NCBI GenBank assembly: GCA_027487895.1
Contig: JAIYCS010000041.1
Coordinates: 1 to 35,731, forward strand
Source: Sediminibacterium sp.
GTDB lineage: Bacteria; Bacteroidota; Bacteroidia; Chitinophagales; Chitinophagaceae
DNA length: 35,731 bases
Direction of reading: 5' to 3'
The translations under genes were made by a program, and so were the position numbers. Shown piece by piece: positions 9,755 through 19,443 of the stretch (positions within the stretch are counted from its first letter, which is position 1; every line of letters starts with the position of its first letter). The notes beneath the pieces are model-generated. The model saw only the letters and a program-made list of their open reading frames with translations, was not told the DNA's origin and searched no databases.

Positions 9755-10355
9755 ATTCGAGTCTTTGAAGTAGTTGCGTGGTATGATAGCTATCCTGACC
9801 GGTACTGGTAATGGAACCCGCTTTTTCAATATCTAAAAATCCATCCTCCGATAAACAATGATCCGGAAAATGAATCCACTTTATTTCACCAATAATCATA
9901 CTTGTTTGGTTGATACTGATCTCTATTCGTTCTTTAAATTCCATCCCAAGCTGTATGTAACTCTCTGCTACAAAGGGGGCCATAAAACCTTCTTTAAATA
10001 GGGGGGTTAACTGCGTAGCATCAAATTCGGACATGGTTTTTGGGTAGCGAGCCGATGTTTGGTGCGCCTGCTCATACATTTTTTGATGTATATGGTTAAT
10101 GGTGTAATGGCCCGTTTCCATAATATTTGAAAGTGTGTGGCGCTCTACCGAATCGGGGCGCATGATAAATCCAAGTAGCGGTGGATTGGATCCAAGATGG
10201 ACAATAGAACTAAATATGGCTAAATTGGTTTGTCCCTGCGTATCTATTGTGCCAATGAGCGCAACGCTTCTAAAGCCACTGATGCTATTGATTAGCTGGG
10301 CTCTTTTTCGGTGCTCCATATCCATTATTTGAGCATTGCTTAATGTGGTGTTCAT
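9741..10355 (-). CDS. Flavin reductase family protein
   Basis: FRSVALIGTIDTQGQTNLAIFSSIVHLGSNPPLLGFIMRPDSVERHTLSNI is typical of flavin-reductase-like split-barrel proteins. Confidence 0.88.
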   Translation of the reverse strand: MNTTLSNAQIMDMEHRKRAQLINSISGFRSVALIGTIDTQGQTNLAIFSSIVHLGSNPPLLGFIMRPDSVERHTLSNIMETGHYTINHIHQKMYEQAHQTSARYPKTMSEFDATQLTPLFKEGFMAPFVAESYIQLGMEFKERIEISINQTSMIIGEIKWIHFPDHCLSEDGFLDIEKAGSITSTGQDSYHTTQLLQRLEYAKP

Positions 10356-10361
10356 ATATTA

Positions 10362-11846
10362 CTATGTATCTAATGATTGTAAATATTGATCCGCTATGCT
10401 AAGGTGTGCCTCTCTTTTTTCTTCGGACATTTTATCAAATGTTTTTACGAGCATTCCTATTCTTGGATTTTGTAAAAAGAAGTTACGATGTACATGCATG
10501 AAACGCCAAAATAAACCATCCCAAATAGGTTGCCATGAACCTTTTTCGTAATCACTCATTTTTGATAAATAATTACTGCCACTAATGTAAGGTTTGGTTG
10601 TCATGAGTCCGCCATCTGCAAACTGAGTCATACCATACACATTGGGCACCATCACCCAGTCGTATGCATCAATAAACATTTCCATAAACCACTTATGCAC
10701 TTCGTCGGGATCAAATTCACACAACAACATAAAATTTCCAAGTACCATCAGCCTTTCAATATGATGCGCATAACCCGTTTTTAAAATCTTTTTTATGGTA
10801 CTATCTATTGGGGCTATGCCGGTATCACCCGTCCAAAAAGTTTTGGGTATCTTTCTTTTAAACTGCCAGTAATTAGTGGTTCGTTGCTTTGTTCCTTCGC
10901 GCTCATAAACAAGTCGTATAAATTCACGCCAGCCAACAATTTGTCGAATAAAACCTTCTAATGAATTGAGCGGAATATTTTTTGCAGCGCCTACATGTAT
11001 TGCCGCATCTACAATTTGCTGCGGTGTTAACAGACCTATGTTTAACATCGGTGATAAAACCGAATGGTATAAAACAGATTCTTTTTGAACAATTGCATCT
11101 TCATAGATGCCAAATTTTTCGAAACGTTCATCTAAAAATTGATCAAGCCATTTTTTAGATTCTACAAAATCAATAGCAAATAAATGTTGCTTACCAATGT
11201 CTCCATAATTATTAGGAAAGTTTTTTTGAACATACTGCTCCGCTTCACTTATAAAATTACTAGAGGCGCTCACTGGAAGTTCAGGAACTATTTCTTTTTT
11301 AGGAAATTTAGCACGGTTATCTGCATCAAAAGTCCATTTGCCTCCTTCTGGTTTACCGTCTGGTGTTAACAACAAGTTACGCTGCTTTCTTTGGGCTGTA
11401 TAAAAATCGGTTTGAAAATATTTTTTTTTGGAGTCAAAATAATTTTCAGTACCGGCTAGTGTGTTTAAAAAATTGGGGCTTTCTGAAACCTGTAAAACTA
11501 TATTGTTAGATGTACAGGCTTTTTTTATACGTCTAGTAAGCAAATAATCTACAGGATCAATGATATGAATTGCTGTATATTTTTCTTTTGCTAAATGAGC
11601 AATGAGTAGTCTACAATCGTGAAGGGCATCTGTGCTATCAATGTACTTGACCTGATAGCCTTCTTGTAACAGATACTGCTCATAGGCTTTCATAGAAGCT
11701 CTATGCAAGACCAGTTTTTCTTTATGAAAAAGATATTGCGTAAAAAACAGATGCTCCTCTACTAAAAAGTGGATCTTGTTTTTATCCAGTATTTCCGGGT
11801 TATTAAAAAGCTGGTGCGGAAAAATGATAACGGCTTGCCTTGACAT
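10362..11846 (-). CDS. Cryptochrome/photolyase family protein (FeS-BCP/CryPro-like clade)
   Basis: N-terminal FPHQLF...EEHLFF domain; SPMLNIGLLTPQQIVDAA, EGFIRQIVGWREFIR, AHHIERLMVLGNFMLL, VPNVYGMTQFADGG, KPYISGSNYLSKMSDYEKG. Confidence 0.9.
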   Translation of the reverse strand: MSRQAVIIFPHQLFNNPEILDKNKIHFLVEEHLFFTQYLFHKEKLVLHRASMKAYEQYLLQEGYQVKYIDSTDALHDCRLLIAHLAKEKYTAIHIIDPVDYLLTRRIKKACTSNNIVLQVSESPNFLNTLAGTENYFDSKKKYFQTDFYTAQRKQRNLLLTPDGKPEGGKWTFDADNRAKFPKKEIVPELPVSASSNFISEAEQYVQKNFPNNYGDIGKQHLFAIDFVESKKWLDQFLDERFEKFGIYEDAIVQKESVLYHSVLSPMLNIGLLTPQQIVDAAIHVGAAKNIPLNSLEGFIRQIVGWREFIRLVYEREGTKQRTTNYWQFKRKIPKTFWTGDTGIAPIDSTIKKILKTGYAHHIERLMVLGNFMLLCEFDPDEVHKWFMEMFIDAYDWVMVPNVYGMTQFADGGLMTTKPYISGSNYLSKMSDYEKGSWQPIWDGLFWRFMHVHRNFFLQNPRIGMLVKTFDKMSEEKREAHLSIADQYLQSLDT

Positions 11847-11910
11847 ACCTGTTAAACAAGCCAGTACAAATAATGTTGAAGGGTATACAAACTATTTTGA
11901 TCAGGGTTGC

Positions 11911-12435
11911 CTATTTGTCTTTAAAAACTAGTGTAAATCTGATTTTCATGAGATCGTCTGTTTTTACAAAAAGTAAACTCGGTCTTTTTACGTTGTACGA
12001 TTCAAGTAGCACTGGAAATTCACCTTCGTACAACCACTGATTGTTTTCCTTTTTAGGTTTTACAACAAATTGAATTTCTTTGGTAACGCCGTGGAACTGT
12101 AATTTGCCCGTTGCAAGTATGTCGGCGCCATTGTATTTAATGCTTGTGCTGCTAAACGTAATATTAGGAATTGTTAGCGCATCTAATACTTCAATCATAT
12201 GGCTATCTCTACTTGATAAGCCACTATTAAAGCTGCTCACTTTTGCCAGCACCGAAATTTGTTCTAGTTTATCTCCGTTCCATTTGCTTGCTACGTTTAC
12301 CTGTTTACTCGTTCCTTCCCAGGTATGTAATTTGTGTTTCATGGTGTATGTAATACTAGAGCTTGTTACATCATACGTAGGTGCCTGAAAAAATACAGAC
12401 ATTAGTAGATTTAAAATAATATAGTGTAGCATCAT
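11911..12435 (-). CDS. YceI family protein
   Basis: Signal-like N-terminus; VASKWNGDKLEQISVLAKVSSFNSGLSSRDSHMIEVLDALTIPNITFSS and ATGKLQFHGVTKEI are YceI-like. Confidence 0.85.
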   Translation of the reverse strand: MMLHYIILNLLMSVFFQAPTYDVTSSSITYTMKHKLHTWEGTSKQVNVASKWNGDKLEQISVLAKVSSFNSGLSSRDSHMIEVLDALTIPNITFSSTSIKYNGADILATGKLQFHGVTKEIQFVVKPKKENNQWLYEGEFPVLLESYNVKRPSLLFVKTDDLMKIRFTLVFKDK

Positions 12436-13086
12436 TTAAAATTTAATAACAACAAGCGCTGTTGCCAAACTAGCAAAACTTACATACGCTGCTGCACGGT
12501 GATAAGGTTTTAAAGAAACATTGTCTTCGATTTGAGTGCCAAGTATATTGGTTGCAATCATGCCTGAAAGGTGCAACACAGCTAGCCATTTATGCAAACG
12601 AATAGAGGTGACTTTTTTATCCCTGCTAAACGCCGAAGGTGGCGCAAAGAGGCCGTTTAGTGCAGTAAATCCGTAACTAAGGTTTACGGCCATACCCATG
12701 TTTTCGTGGAGCTCTCTTACTTTATAATCACCTTTATAAAGTTTGCTTCCAATGATTCCTTGTGCGAGCATGCCACCAATTGTTACAAATCCACCAATTT
12801 GGTGTAATTGCAACATCGTTCGTCGAATTTTAAGATCCATTTTCCTATTGGCAACCAAATCATTACCGCTATACCTGTTTTTTAATAGGCCATTAGTGCC
12901 CCACAAAACACGCTGGGTAAATAGCATTTTTGCTGGGGGTTGTATTAAACTTGAATCTACATTATTAGCACTGATTAATTGTTGCAATAAGGAATCCGAT
13001 TGTGCAGCTACCTGTTGGGCACAAAATAAACAACCTGCTAAAAAAACTAATAAGTACCTTTTAGAAAATTGAATACGCTTATACAT
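12436..13086 (-). CDS. Membrane protein, cytochrome b561-like (His-containing four-TM core after a signal peptide)
   Basis: Signal peptide (LLVFLAGCLFCAQQVAAQ), then hydrophobic segments with His at LHQIGG, LHENMG, LHKWLAVLHL and YHRAAA; adjacent to yceI. Confidence 0.55.
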   Translation of the reverse strand: MYKRIQFSKRYLLVFLAGCLFCAQQVAAQSDSLLQQLISANNVDSSLIQPPAKMLFTQRVLWGTNGLLKNRYSGNDLVANRKMDLKIRRTMLQLHQIGGFVTIGGMLAQGIIGSKLYKGDYKVRELHENMGMAVNLSYGFTALNGLFAPPSAFSRDKKVTSIRLHKWLAVLHLSGMIATNILGTQIEDNVSLKPYHRAAAYVSFASLATALVVIKF

Positions 13087-13126
13087 ACTTAAAAGTTATG
13101 ATGTGAAAACGGCTTGGTTATTCAAT

Positions 13127-14683
13127 TTACGCATAATCATTGAAAGCGTCATCATCCATACCCATATCTCCTAGGTTAATCATACTTCCCATCATATCGT
13201 TGAATTCAATTTTTCCATCAATCATTTTTTTACTAATGATAGAATAAGATGAAAGGCCGTGTAAAACAAATTCCATTAATAGCGCCGCTTGCTTTTCGCC
13301 AGCTTGCGGAAAATGTTTTTTAACGATTCCAAATAAACCATCCACCTTATACAGTTCGATCATTTTATCCTCGTCTTTCATATCCAAAAACAAATCCAGG
13401 TGATTGCCCGCATCAAACCATTTTGCAATGGCAGCATACGGGTTTTCAGGTTGCTTTTGTTCTGGCGCATTAGCAGCTGATTTTTTTGGTGCCTTGCGTT
13501 TTTTTACATCATCCGGGTTTGGAAAATAGGTTACAAATATGCTGCGTATCGATTTGTTTAATAAGTTAAGTGCCACTTCGTAAGGACCCTCTTGCTCTCC
13601 CTCATAAACAAGTTCGATTTTTCCAGTGATAGCCGGAATAATTCCTGATAAATCACTAATCCAAACCTGTGTATTTGATTGCCCGTGAATAATGGCCCTG
13701 CGCTCTGCACTGCTTACTGCGGCTTCATATGCAGCGATTGTTAATCGTGCACTCACACCACTTTTTTTGTCTACAAATTCATTGGTTCTTGCTTCAAAAG
13801 AAACTTGTTCGATGAGTCTTTTTATAAGATCACTCACTTCCACTTTTTCTTTTTGAACTGGCAAAATATTTGCTTCCTGCTCGGTAATCGCTAGTGATGT
13901 TTCAATCGTTTTTGGATAGTGCGTTAATATCTGACTTTCTATTCGGTCTTTTAATGGGGTAACAATACTTCCTCTGTTGGTATAGTCTTCTGGGTTTGCT
14001 GTAAACACAAATAAAATATCAAGGGGCATACGAAGCTTAAACCCTCTAATTTGTATATCACCTTCTTGTAAAATATTAAATAAGGAAACCTGAATTCTTG
14101 CCTGTAAATCGGGAAGTTCATTGATTACAAAAATGCAGCGGTTACTTCTTGGAATAATACCATAGTGAATTACTTTTTCGTCGGCAAAACTGAGTTTTAA
14201 ATTAGCTGCTTTAATAGGGTCAATGTCTCCAATTAAATCAGATACGCTAACATCGGGCGTTGCTAGTTTTTCGCCATAACGGGCGCTTTTGTGTACCCAG
14301 TGAATAGGTGTTTCGTCGCCATGCTCAGCTATTAGGTCTACCGCAAAGCGGCTTAAGGGCTGTAAGGGATCATCATTTACCTCAGATCCGGCAATTGTTG
14401 GGATGTATTCATCTAATAAATCCACCATTTGACGCGCCATCCTGGTTTTTGCCTGACCACGGAGTCCTAAAAACAAAATATTGTGGCGGCTTAAAAGTGC
14501 ACGTTCTACATCTGGTATAACGGTGTCTTCGTAACCTAAAATACCCTCGAAAGCATTTTCTTTATTTTGAATGCTAGCAATTAAATTATCACGCACTTCG
14601 TCTTTAATTGATTTAGACTTGTACCCCGATTTTTTTAAATCACCAAGTGTTACAATTTTTTTAATATCGATTTTCTTGTTCAT
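13127..14683 (-). CDS. MoxR-like / magnesium-chelatase-type AAA+ ATPase
   Basis: Walker A-like LGLRGQAKTRMAR, Walker B-like RCIFVINELPDLQARIQVSLFNILQEGDIQIRG, sensor FVFTANPEDYTNRG; next to a VWA protein. Confidence 0.88.
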   Translation of the reverse strand: MNKKIDIKKIVTLGDLKKSGYKSKSIKDEVRDNLIASIQNKENAFEGILGYEDTVIPDVERALLSRHNILFLGLRGQAKTRMARQMVDLLDEYIPTIAGSEVNDDPLQPLSRFAVDLIAEHGDETPIHWVHKSARYGEKLATPDVSVSDLIGDIDPIKAANLKLSFADEKVIHYGIIPRSNRCIFVINELPDLQARIQVSLFNILQEGDIQIRGFKLRMPLDILFVFTANPEDYTNRGSIVTPLKDRIESQILTHYPKTIETSLAITEQEANILPVQKEKVEVSDLIKRLIEQVSFEARTNEFVDKKSGVSARLTIAAYEAAVSSAERRAIIHGQSNTQVWISDLSGIIPAITGKIELVYEGEQEGPYEVALNLLNKSIRSIFVTYFPNPDDVKKRKAPKKSAANAPEQKQPENPYAAIAKWFDAGNHLDLFLDMKDEDKMIELYKVDGLFGIVKKHFPQAGEKQAALLMEFVLHGLSSYSIISKKMIDGKIEFNDMMGSMINLGDMGMDDDAFNDYA

Positions 14684-14685
14684 AA

Positions 14686-15783
14686 TTAATACAATGTTTT
14701 TCTTTTGCCACTCTCAAAATCATTAAAAATAAAACTACCCAAATTGTCAAGTGACGCAAAATAGGCTTTGCCATTATTCATCTCCGTAAACTCTTCTACA
14801 AACTTTTGCAAATATGGATCCGATGCAATCATAAATGTTGTAATCGGAATTTTTAATTTCTTACACTGTGCTGCCAAATTAATGCAACGGTTTACCACTT
14901 TGCGGTCCAATCCAAAACTATTTTTATAATAACGGCCACCTATTTTTAAACAAGTGGGCTTGCCGTCCGTAATCATAAATATTTGTTTATTGGATGTTTT
15001 ACGCTTACGCAGTATATCCATCGCTAACTCAAGCCCAGCAACAGTATTGGTATGGTAGGGTCCTACTTGTAAATAGGGTAGGTCTTTAATTTCTACCTGC
15101 CATGCATCGTTACCAAACACAACAATATCAATGGTGTCTTTTGGATATTTTTTAGTGATGAGTTCACAAAGCGCCATCGCTACTTTTTTTGCTGGCGTGA
15201 TTCTATCTTCACCATATAAAATCATAGAGTGCGAAATATCAATCATGAGTACCGTTGAAGTTTGGGTTTTAAAATCCGCCTCACGAATTACCAAATCATC
15301 TTCATGCATCGAAAAGGCATCTACCCCTCTATTAATTTGCGCATTTTTAATGCTCTCTGTAAAATCTATTTGCTCCATTAAATCACCAAACTGAAAAGAG
15401 CGGGTGTCTGAATTAATATCACCAGTTGGACCCGCTTTGGTGGTACTATGATTTCCTTGCTTGCCTTTTTTTAGTTTGCCAAAAATTTCTTCCAAACTTT
15501 TTTGACGAATGGTTTGTTCGGTTTTTGCAGTAATCGCAAATTTTCCATCCTGCGGATTTTCTTTTAGATAACCATTTTGCTTTAGGTCTTCAATAAAATC
15601 ACCCACCCCGTACTCATCATCAGTAAATTTATGGGTTCGGTCTAGTTGATTGAGCCAATCTAGGGCCTCTGTAGCATCTCCGCTCGTATAGTTTAATAGC
15701 TGCGTGAAAATGTCGAGCATTTGCTCGAATTTAGATTTTGAATTTTCTCCAGGAACAAAATTGATAAAGCGGTGGCCGATCAT
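14686..15783 (-). CDS. VWA domain-containing protein
   Basis: TVLMIDISHSMILYGED (DxSxS MIDAS) and IFMITDGKPTC; 2-nt gap to the MoxR-like ATPase. Confidence 0.88.
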   Translation of the reverse strand: MIGHRFINFVPGENSKSKFEQMLDIFTQLLNYTSGDATEALDWLNQLDRTHKFTDDEYGVGDFIEDLKQNGYLKENPQDGKFAITAKTEQTIRQKSLEEIFGKLKKGKQGNHSTTKAGPTGDINSDTRSFQFGDLMEQIDFTESIKNAQINRGVDAFSMHEDDLVIREADFKTQTSTVLMIDISHSMILYGEDRITPAKKVAMALCELITKKYPKDTIDIVVFGNDAWQVEIKDLPYLQVGPYHTNTVAGLELAMDILRKRKTSNKQIFMITDGKPTCLKIGGRYYKNSFGLDRKVVNRCINLAAQCKKLKIPITTFMIASDPYLQKFVEEFTEMNNGKAYFASLDNLGSFIFNDFESGKRKTLY

Positions 15784-15811
15784 AGTTATCTAAAATAACA
15801 AATAGTGGCCA

Positions 15812-17038
15812 CTAAAGTTCGTTTTTATGGATACCAAAGGCTTTATACATCCTAGAGCGGTCAAACATTTTTTCGTTATTAGAGATAAAAATAGCAGCAA
15901 CACCGTTGCCAATAAAATTAGTAATGGCTCTGGCCTCAGACATAAAACGGTCCACACCTAATAGCAATGCGAGGCCTTCTATAGGAATTACTTTGGTAGC
16001 AGTTAATGTAGAAGCTAATATGATAAACCCACTTCCGGTTACGCCAGCAGCCCCTTTTGATGTGACCATTAAAATACCAATGATGGTAATAATTTGTTCC
16101 ATGTTTAATTGAATATGGAAAACCTGGGCTAAAAATACAATAGCCATTGAGAGGTATATAGAAGTGCCATCTAAATTAAATGAATAGCCTGCAGGAACCA
16201 CAAGCCCTACCACCGATTTGTGGCATCCCATATGCTCTAATTTTTCCATGAGAGATGGAAGTGCCGCTTCTGAAGAAGAGGTACCTAACACAATGAGTAG
16301 TTCGTTTTTGATATAGCCTAAAAATTTCCAAATACTAATTTTATAATAATTTAAAACAGCGCCTAATACTAAAAAAATAAAGAGAGCCATGGTGATGTAA
16401 ACACAGGCCATTAATTTACCAAGCGGCAACAAAGTTGCTACACCATATTTTCCAATGGTAAATGCCATACCGCCAAAAGCACCAATGGGCGCAAGTTTCA
16501 TTACAAAATGAAGGGCTCTAAAAACGTACTTTGATAGCCAGTATACCTTGGGTAAAATAGCTTCTTTGGATTTTAATCTACTAATAACGATACCCGCAAG
16601 TATTGCAAAAAGTAAGACTTGAATGGTAAGGTTGTCTTTAAAAAACTGGACCCATGAAATAGAAACAGAGCCGCTGCTATACTTAGAAATATCGCCCTTG
16701 GCTACAATGCTTGTGTTAACGCCAGCACCAGGCTCTAATAAATAACCAACCCCAATACCAATTAATAAAGCAAGGGTAGTAATGATTTCAAAATATAAGA
16801 GGGCCTTGCCGCCCACTTTTCCTACTTTTTTTAAATCGCCCATACCACATATACCAGTGACCATGGTAAGTAGTATAATTGGATTGATGAAGAGTTTAAT
16901 AACATCAATAAAATATTTACCAAGGGGTTGCATGGCAACACCGGTGGCTGGAAAAAAATGACCAACCAATATACCTGCAGTAATAGCAAACAGTACCCAA
17001 AAGGTGAGATTGGTTGCAATTTTTTTTATCATGTTCAC
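15812..17038 (-). CDS. Dicarboxylate/amino acid:cation symporter (DAACS family)
   Basis: LFINPIILLTMVTGICGMGDLKKVGKVG, LGTSSSEAALPSLMEKLEHMG, AGYSFNLDGTSIYLSMA, GVDRFMSEARAITNFIGN. Confidence 0.93.
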   Translation of the reverse strand: MNMIKKIATNLTFWVLFAITAGILVGHFFPATGVAMQPLGKYFIDVIKLFINPIILLTMVTGICGMGDLKKVGKVGGKALLYFEIITTLALLIGIGVGYLLEPGAGVNTSIVAKGDISKYSSGSVSISWVQFFKDNLTIQVLLFAILAGIVISRLKSKEAILPKVYWLSKYVFRALHFVMKLAPIGAFGGMAFTIGKYGVATLLPLGKLMACVYITMALFIFLVLGAVLNYYKISIWKFLGYIKNELLIVLGTSSSEAALPSLMEKLEHMGCHKSVVGLVVPAGYSFNLDGTSIYLSMAIVFLAQVFHIQLNMEQIITIIGILMVTSKGAAGVTGSGFIILASTLTATKVIPIEGLALLLGVDRFMSEARAITNFIGNGVAAIFISNNEKMFDRSRMYKAFGIHKNEL

Positions 17039-17051
17039 ACACTTAAGGGTT

Positions 17052-17807
17052 CTACTGAATCACACTGTTTACTATACTTACACAAGACTCGATTTCAGCA
17101 TCCGTCAGTTGCATAATTCGAAATGTCTCACCGTCTTTGTCAAAATAATTATACACGGTAGCGTACTTTTTTGGTAAGGTACCCGTAATTTTTTTTATAA
17201 AACTTAAGGCAATTAAAAATGTTCCCACCGCCGATGGATGCGATCCATCGGGATGGAACAAATTCATAGTAGGAATGGTTTTTCTGGCCAAATCAAAGCT
17301 TGATCCAACGGGTACATTAACCGCATTTTCTGCTGCTGCTAGTTCATTGTATACCGCATTGATACTTGATTGGGTTTGTGGCGTTTTTTCCCTCGCCCAT
17401 GTATTGTATAAGTATGGCTTTGCGCCATTAGCACGAATAAAATTGCAAAAAAGTTGGCCATAAATAAGTACGCTGTCTTTATGTTCCAAAGGCCACATAC
17501 TATTGTCCTGAATGACAACAATATCAAATTTATTGCTAGCAATCATTTTTTTTGTCTTCAAGCCTCTTTCACTGTTCCAATGTTGTCCGAGTGTTGCGGC
17601 GCCAATGGTTGATTTTTTACAAATAATTTTTGTGTCTAAACTATCTGTTATTAAACCAATCATTTGCGCCAAATTATTGTAGTAGATATAACTATTCCCT
17701 ACTAGCAATACACGGACTGTATCTTTTTTTTCTTGCGCAAAACTTTGGCTCGAAATAAAAATACAGATCAATAAAATGGCCTTCCTGCATGTGCTACTAA
17801 ACTTCAT
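17052..17807 (-). CDS. Secreted SGNH/GDSL hydrolase family protein (DUF4886-like)
   Basis: Signal peptide; VLLVGNSYIYYNNLAQMI (block I), VVIQDNS, FHPDGSHPSAVGTFLIAL (DxxH block V). Confidence 0.8.
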   Translation of the reverse strand: MKFSSTCRKAILLICIFISSQSFAQEKKDTVRVLLVGNSYIYYNNLAQMIGLITDSLDTKIICKKSTIGAATLGQHWNSERGLKTKKMIASNKFDIVVIQDNSMWPLEHKDSVLIYGQLFCNFIRANGAKPYLYNTWAREKTPQTQSSINAVYNELAAAENAVNVPVGSSFDLARKTIPTMNLFHPDGSHPSAVGTFLIALSFIKKITGTLPKKYATVYNYFDKDGETFRIMQLTDAEIESCVSIVNSVIQ

Positions 17808-17829
17808 TCTTTGCTTACATTTTACAGGT

Positions 17830-19425
17830 CTAGAAACCTGGATTTTGAACCATGTTTGGATTGTTTTGAACCTGTGTTACCGGAATTGGTAATATGGTTC
17901 TAACAAAGAAATTAGATGTGGTTGCTGTGTACTGAATGAGCCTTGATGTTGCATTACCACCAGAACTAATTTTTACAAAATTGGTTTGTGTTCTATTTAA
18001 ATCAAATAGTCGCTGACCTTCAAAGGCAAACTCTTTTCTTCTTTCTACGATAATACTATCTAAATATGCATTAGCAGAAATAGTTCCTGTCGGAAGCGTA
18101 CCTGATAATTGCGCATTAAATGGTCTGGTTGCAGAAGCAGTATCTCTAGATTTTCTGATAAGGTTAATGTCAGTTAAAGAAGTTGTAAGCAAGCTTGGCG
18201 TACTATTTGCAACAGCAAGTCTAGCATTTGCTTCACCTCTAATTAAATACATTTCTGCTAATCTCAACACTTTAATATTTTCCATGTAGGTAGAAATGTT
18301 GATGTACTTTGTAGGAAGTGGCACATTGGTTTCACCACCCAACGAGTTTCTGTCACCAAGTGCAATAAATGCTCTTCTAATATCGGTAGCAGAATAAGCT
18401 TCATACAAACCTCTAAAAGTAGAAAGCGTTGTACCCGTACTTCTACTATTCATAGAATTTCTAGTACCAAGCATTTCTCCATATCCTTGTTGACTACATA
18501 AATAAGCATAAGAATCTACGCCTGGATTATCGTTGGTATTATTGGCTATTTCAAATATAGACTCTGCGCTATTTTGCGTTCTAAAATCTTGTAGCATGTT
18601 TCCAAATGTATAAAGTGCATAACGTCCGGATGCTATAACCTGATTTGCTGCATCTGCGGCACTTGCCCAATCAGATTTGTAAACAGACACCCTTGCTTTT
18701 AATGCTAGTGTTGAAAAACGGTTCATGCGAATTTTAAACAAGGTATTATTGACAACACCATTGCTAATTACATTTCCTGATTGAGGTAAAAGTGCTATTG
18801 CAGCTGTTATGTCTTTATCAATTTGAGCATATACCTCTGCAGCAGTGTTTCTTGCAGGATACACGACTTCTGTAATATTTGTAATTGGCTTAATTACAAG
18901 TGGTACACCTAAATGTGATCCATCGGCGGTAAAATTTAATGGACGCGCAAAAAACTTCATTAAATCAAAATAAACGAGCGCTCTAACGGCATAGGCTTCA
19001 CCTACTAGTTGTGCAGCTTCTTCTTGCTCTAAAGATGTTGCTATTTTTTTAATGTTAGCCTCATTTGCAATAATAGCATTGGTATTGGTCACTATTTGAT
19101 ACATCTGACTCCACATTCTACTAACGTTAGCGTCAGTTGCAGTATGTGTTACTGTATTCATACCGGTATACCTGTTACCGGTTCTTACGCTTCTTGTTGC
19201 GTTATCAGAAAGCACTTCCGGAATAACCATGGCATCTCTACCATAATAACTATAAGATTGCATCATGGAGTAAAGACCATTAACAGCGGCTCTTGAAGTT
19301 GCCATACTTTTAAATACGTCTTCTGTAAGTACACTTTGTTGTGGTTTTACATCTAAAAAATCTTTACTACAAGAAGTAATAAGTAGTAAACTGGTAATCA
19401 GTGTTATTGAATATATTTTTTTCAT
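17830..19425 (-). CDS. RagB/SusD family nutrient-uptake outer membrane lipoprotein
   Basis: Lipoprotein signal (SLLLITSCSKDFLDVKPQQS), LRLAEMYLIRGEANARL, RRKEFAFEGQRLFDLNR. Start MKKIYS at 19425 preferred over 19443. Confidence 0.94.
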   Translation of the reverse strand: MKKIYSITLITSLLLITSCSKDFLDVKPQQSVLTEDVFKSMATSRAAVNGLYSMMQSYSYYGRDAMVIPEVLSDNATRSVRTGNRYTGMNTVTHTATDANVSRMWSQMYQIVTNTNAIIANEANIKKIATSLEQEEAAQLVGEAYAVRALVYFDLMKFFARPLNFTADGSHLGVPLVIKPITNITEVVYPARNTAAEVYAQIDKDITAAIALLPQSGNVISNGVVNNTLFKIRMNRFSTLALKARVSVYKSDWASAADAANQVIASGRYALYTFGNMLQDFRTQNSAESIFEIANNTNDNPGVDSYAYLCSQQGYGEMLGTRNSMNSRSTGTTLSTFRGLYEAYSATDIRRAFIALGDRNSLGGETNVPLPTKYINISTYMENIKVLRLAEMYLIRGEANARLAVANSTPSLLTTSLTDINLIRKSRDTASATRPFNAQLSGTLPTGTISANAYLDSIIVERRKEFAFEGQRLFDLNRTQTNFVKISSGGNATSRLIQYTATTSNFFVRTILPIPVTQVQNNPNMVQNPGF

Positions 19426-19443
19426 AAATGAAACTTTATGCAA

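Noticed and set aside
12080-13072. Plus-strand ORFs of 102 and 109 aa opposite yceI and the b561-like gene.
   Set aside because: Antisense to better supported secreted/membrane proteins; hydrophobic composition arises from the complementary strand.
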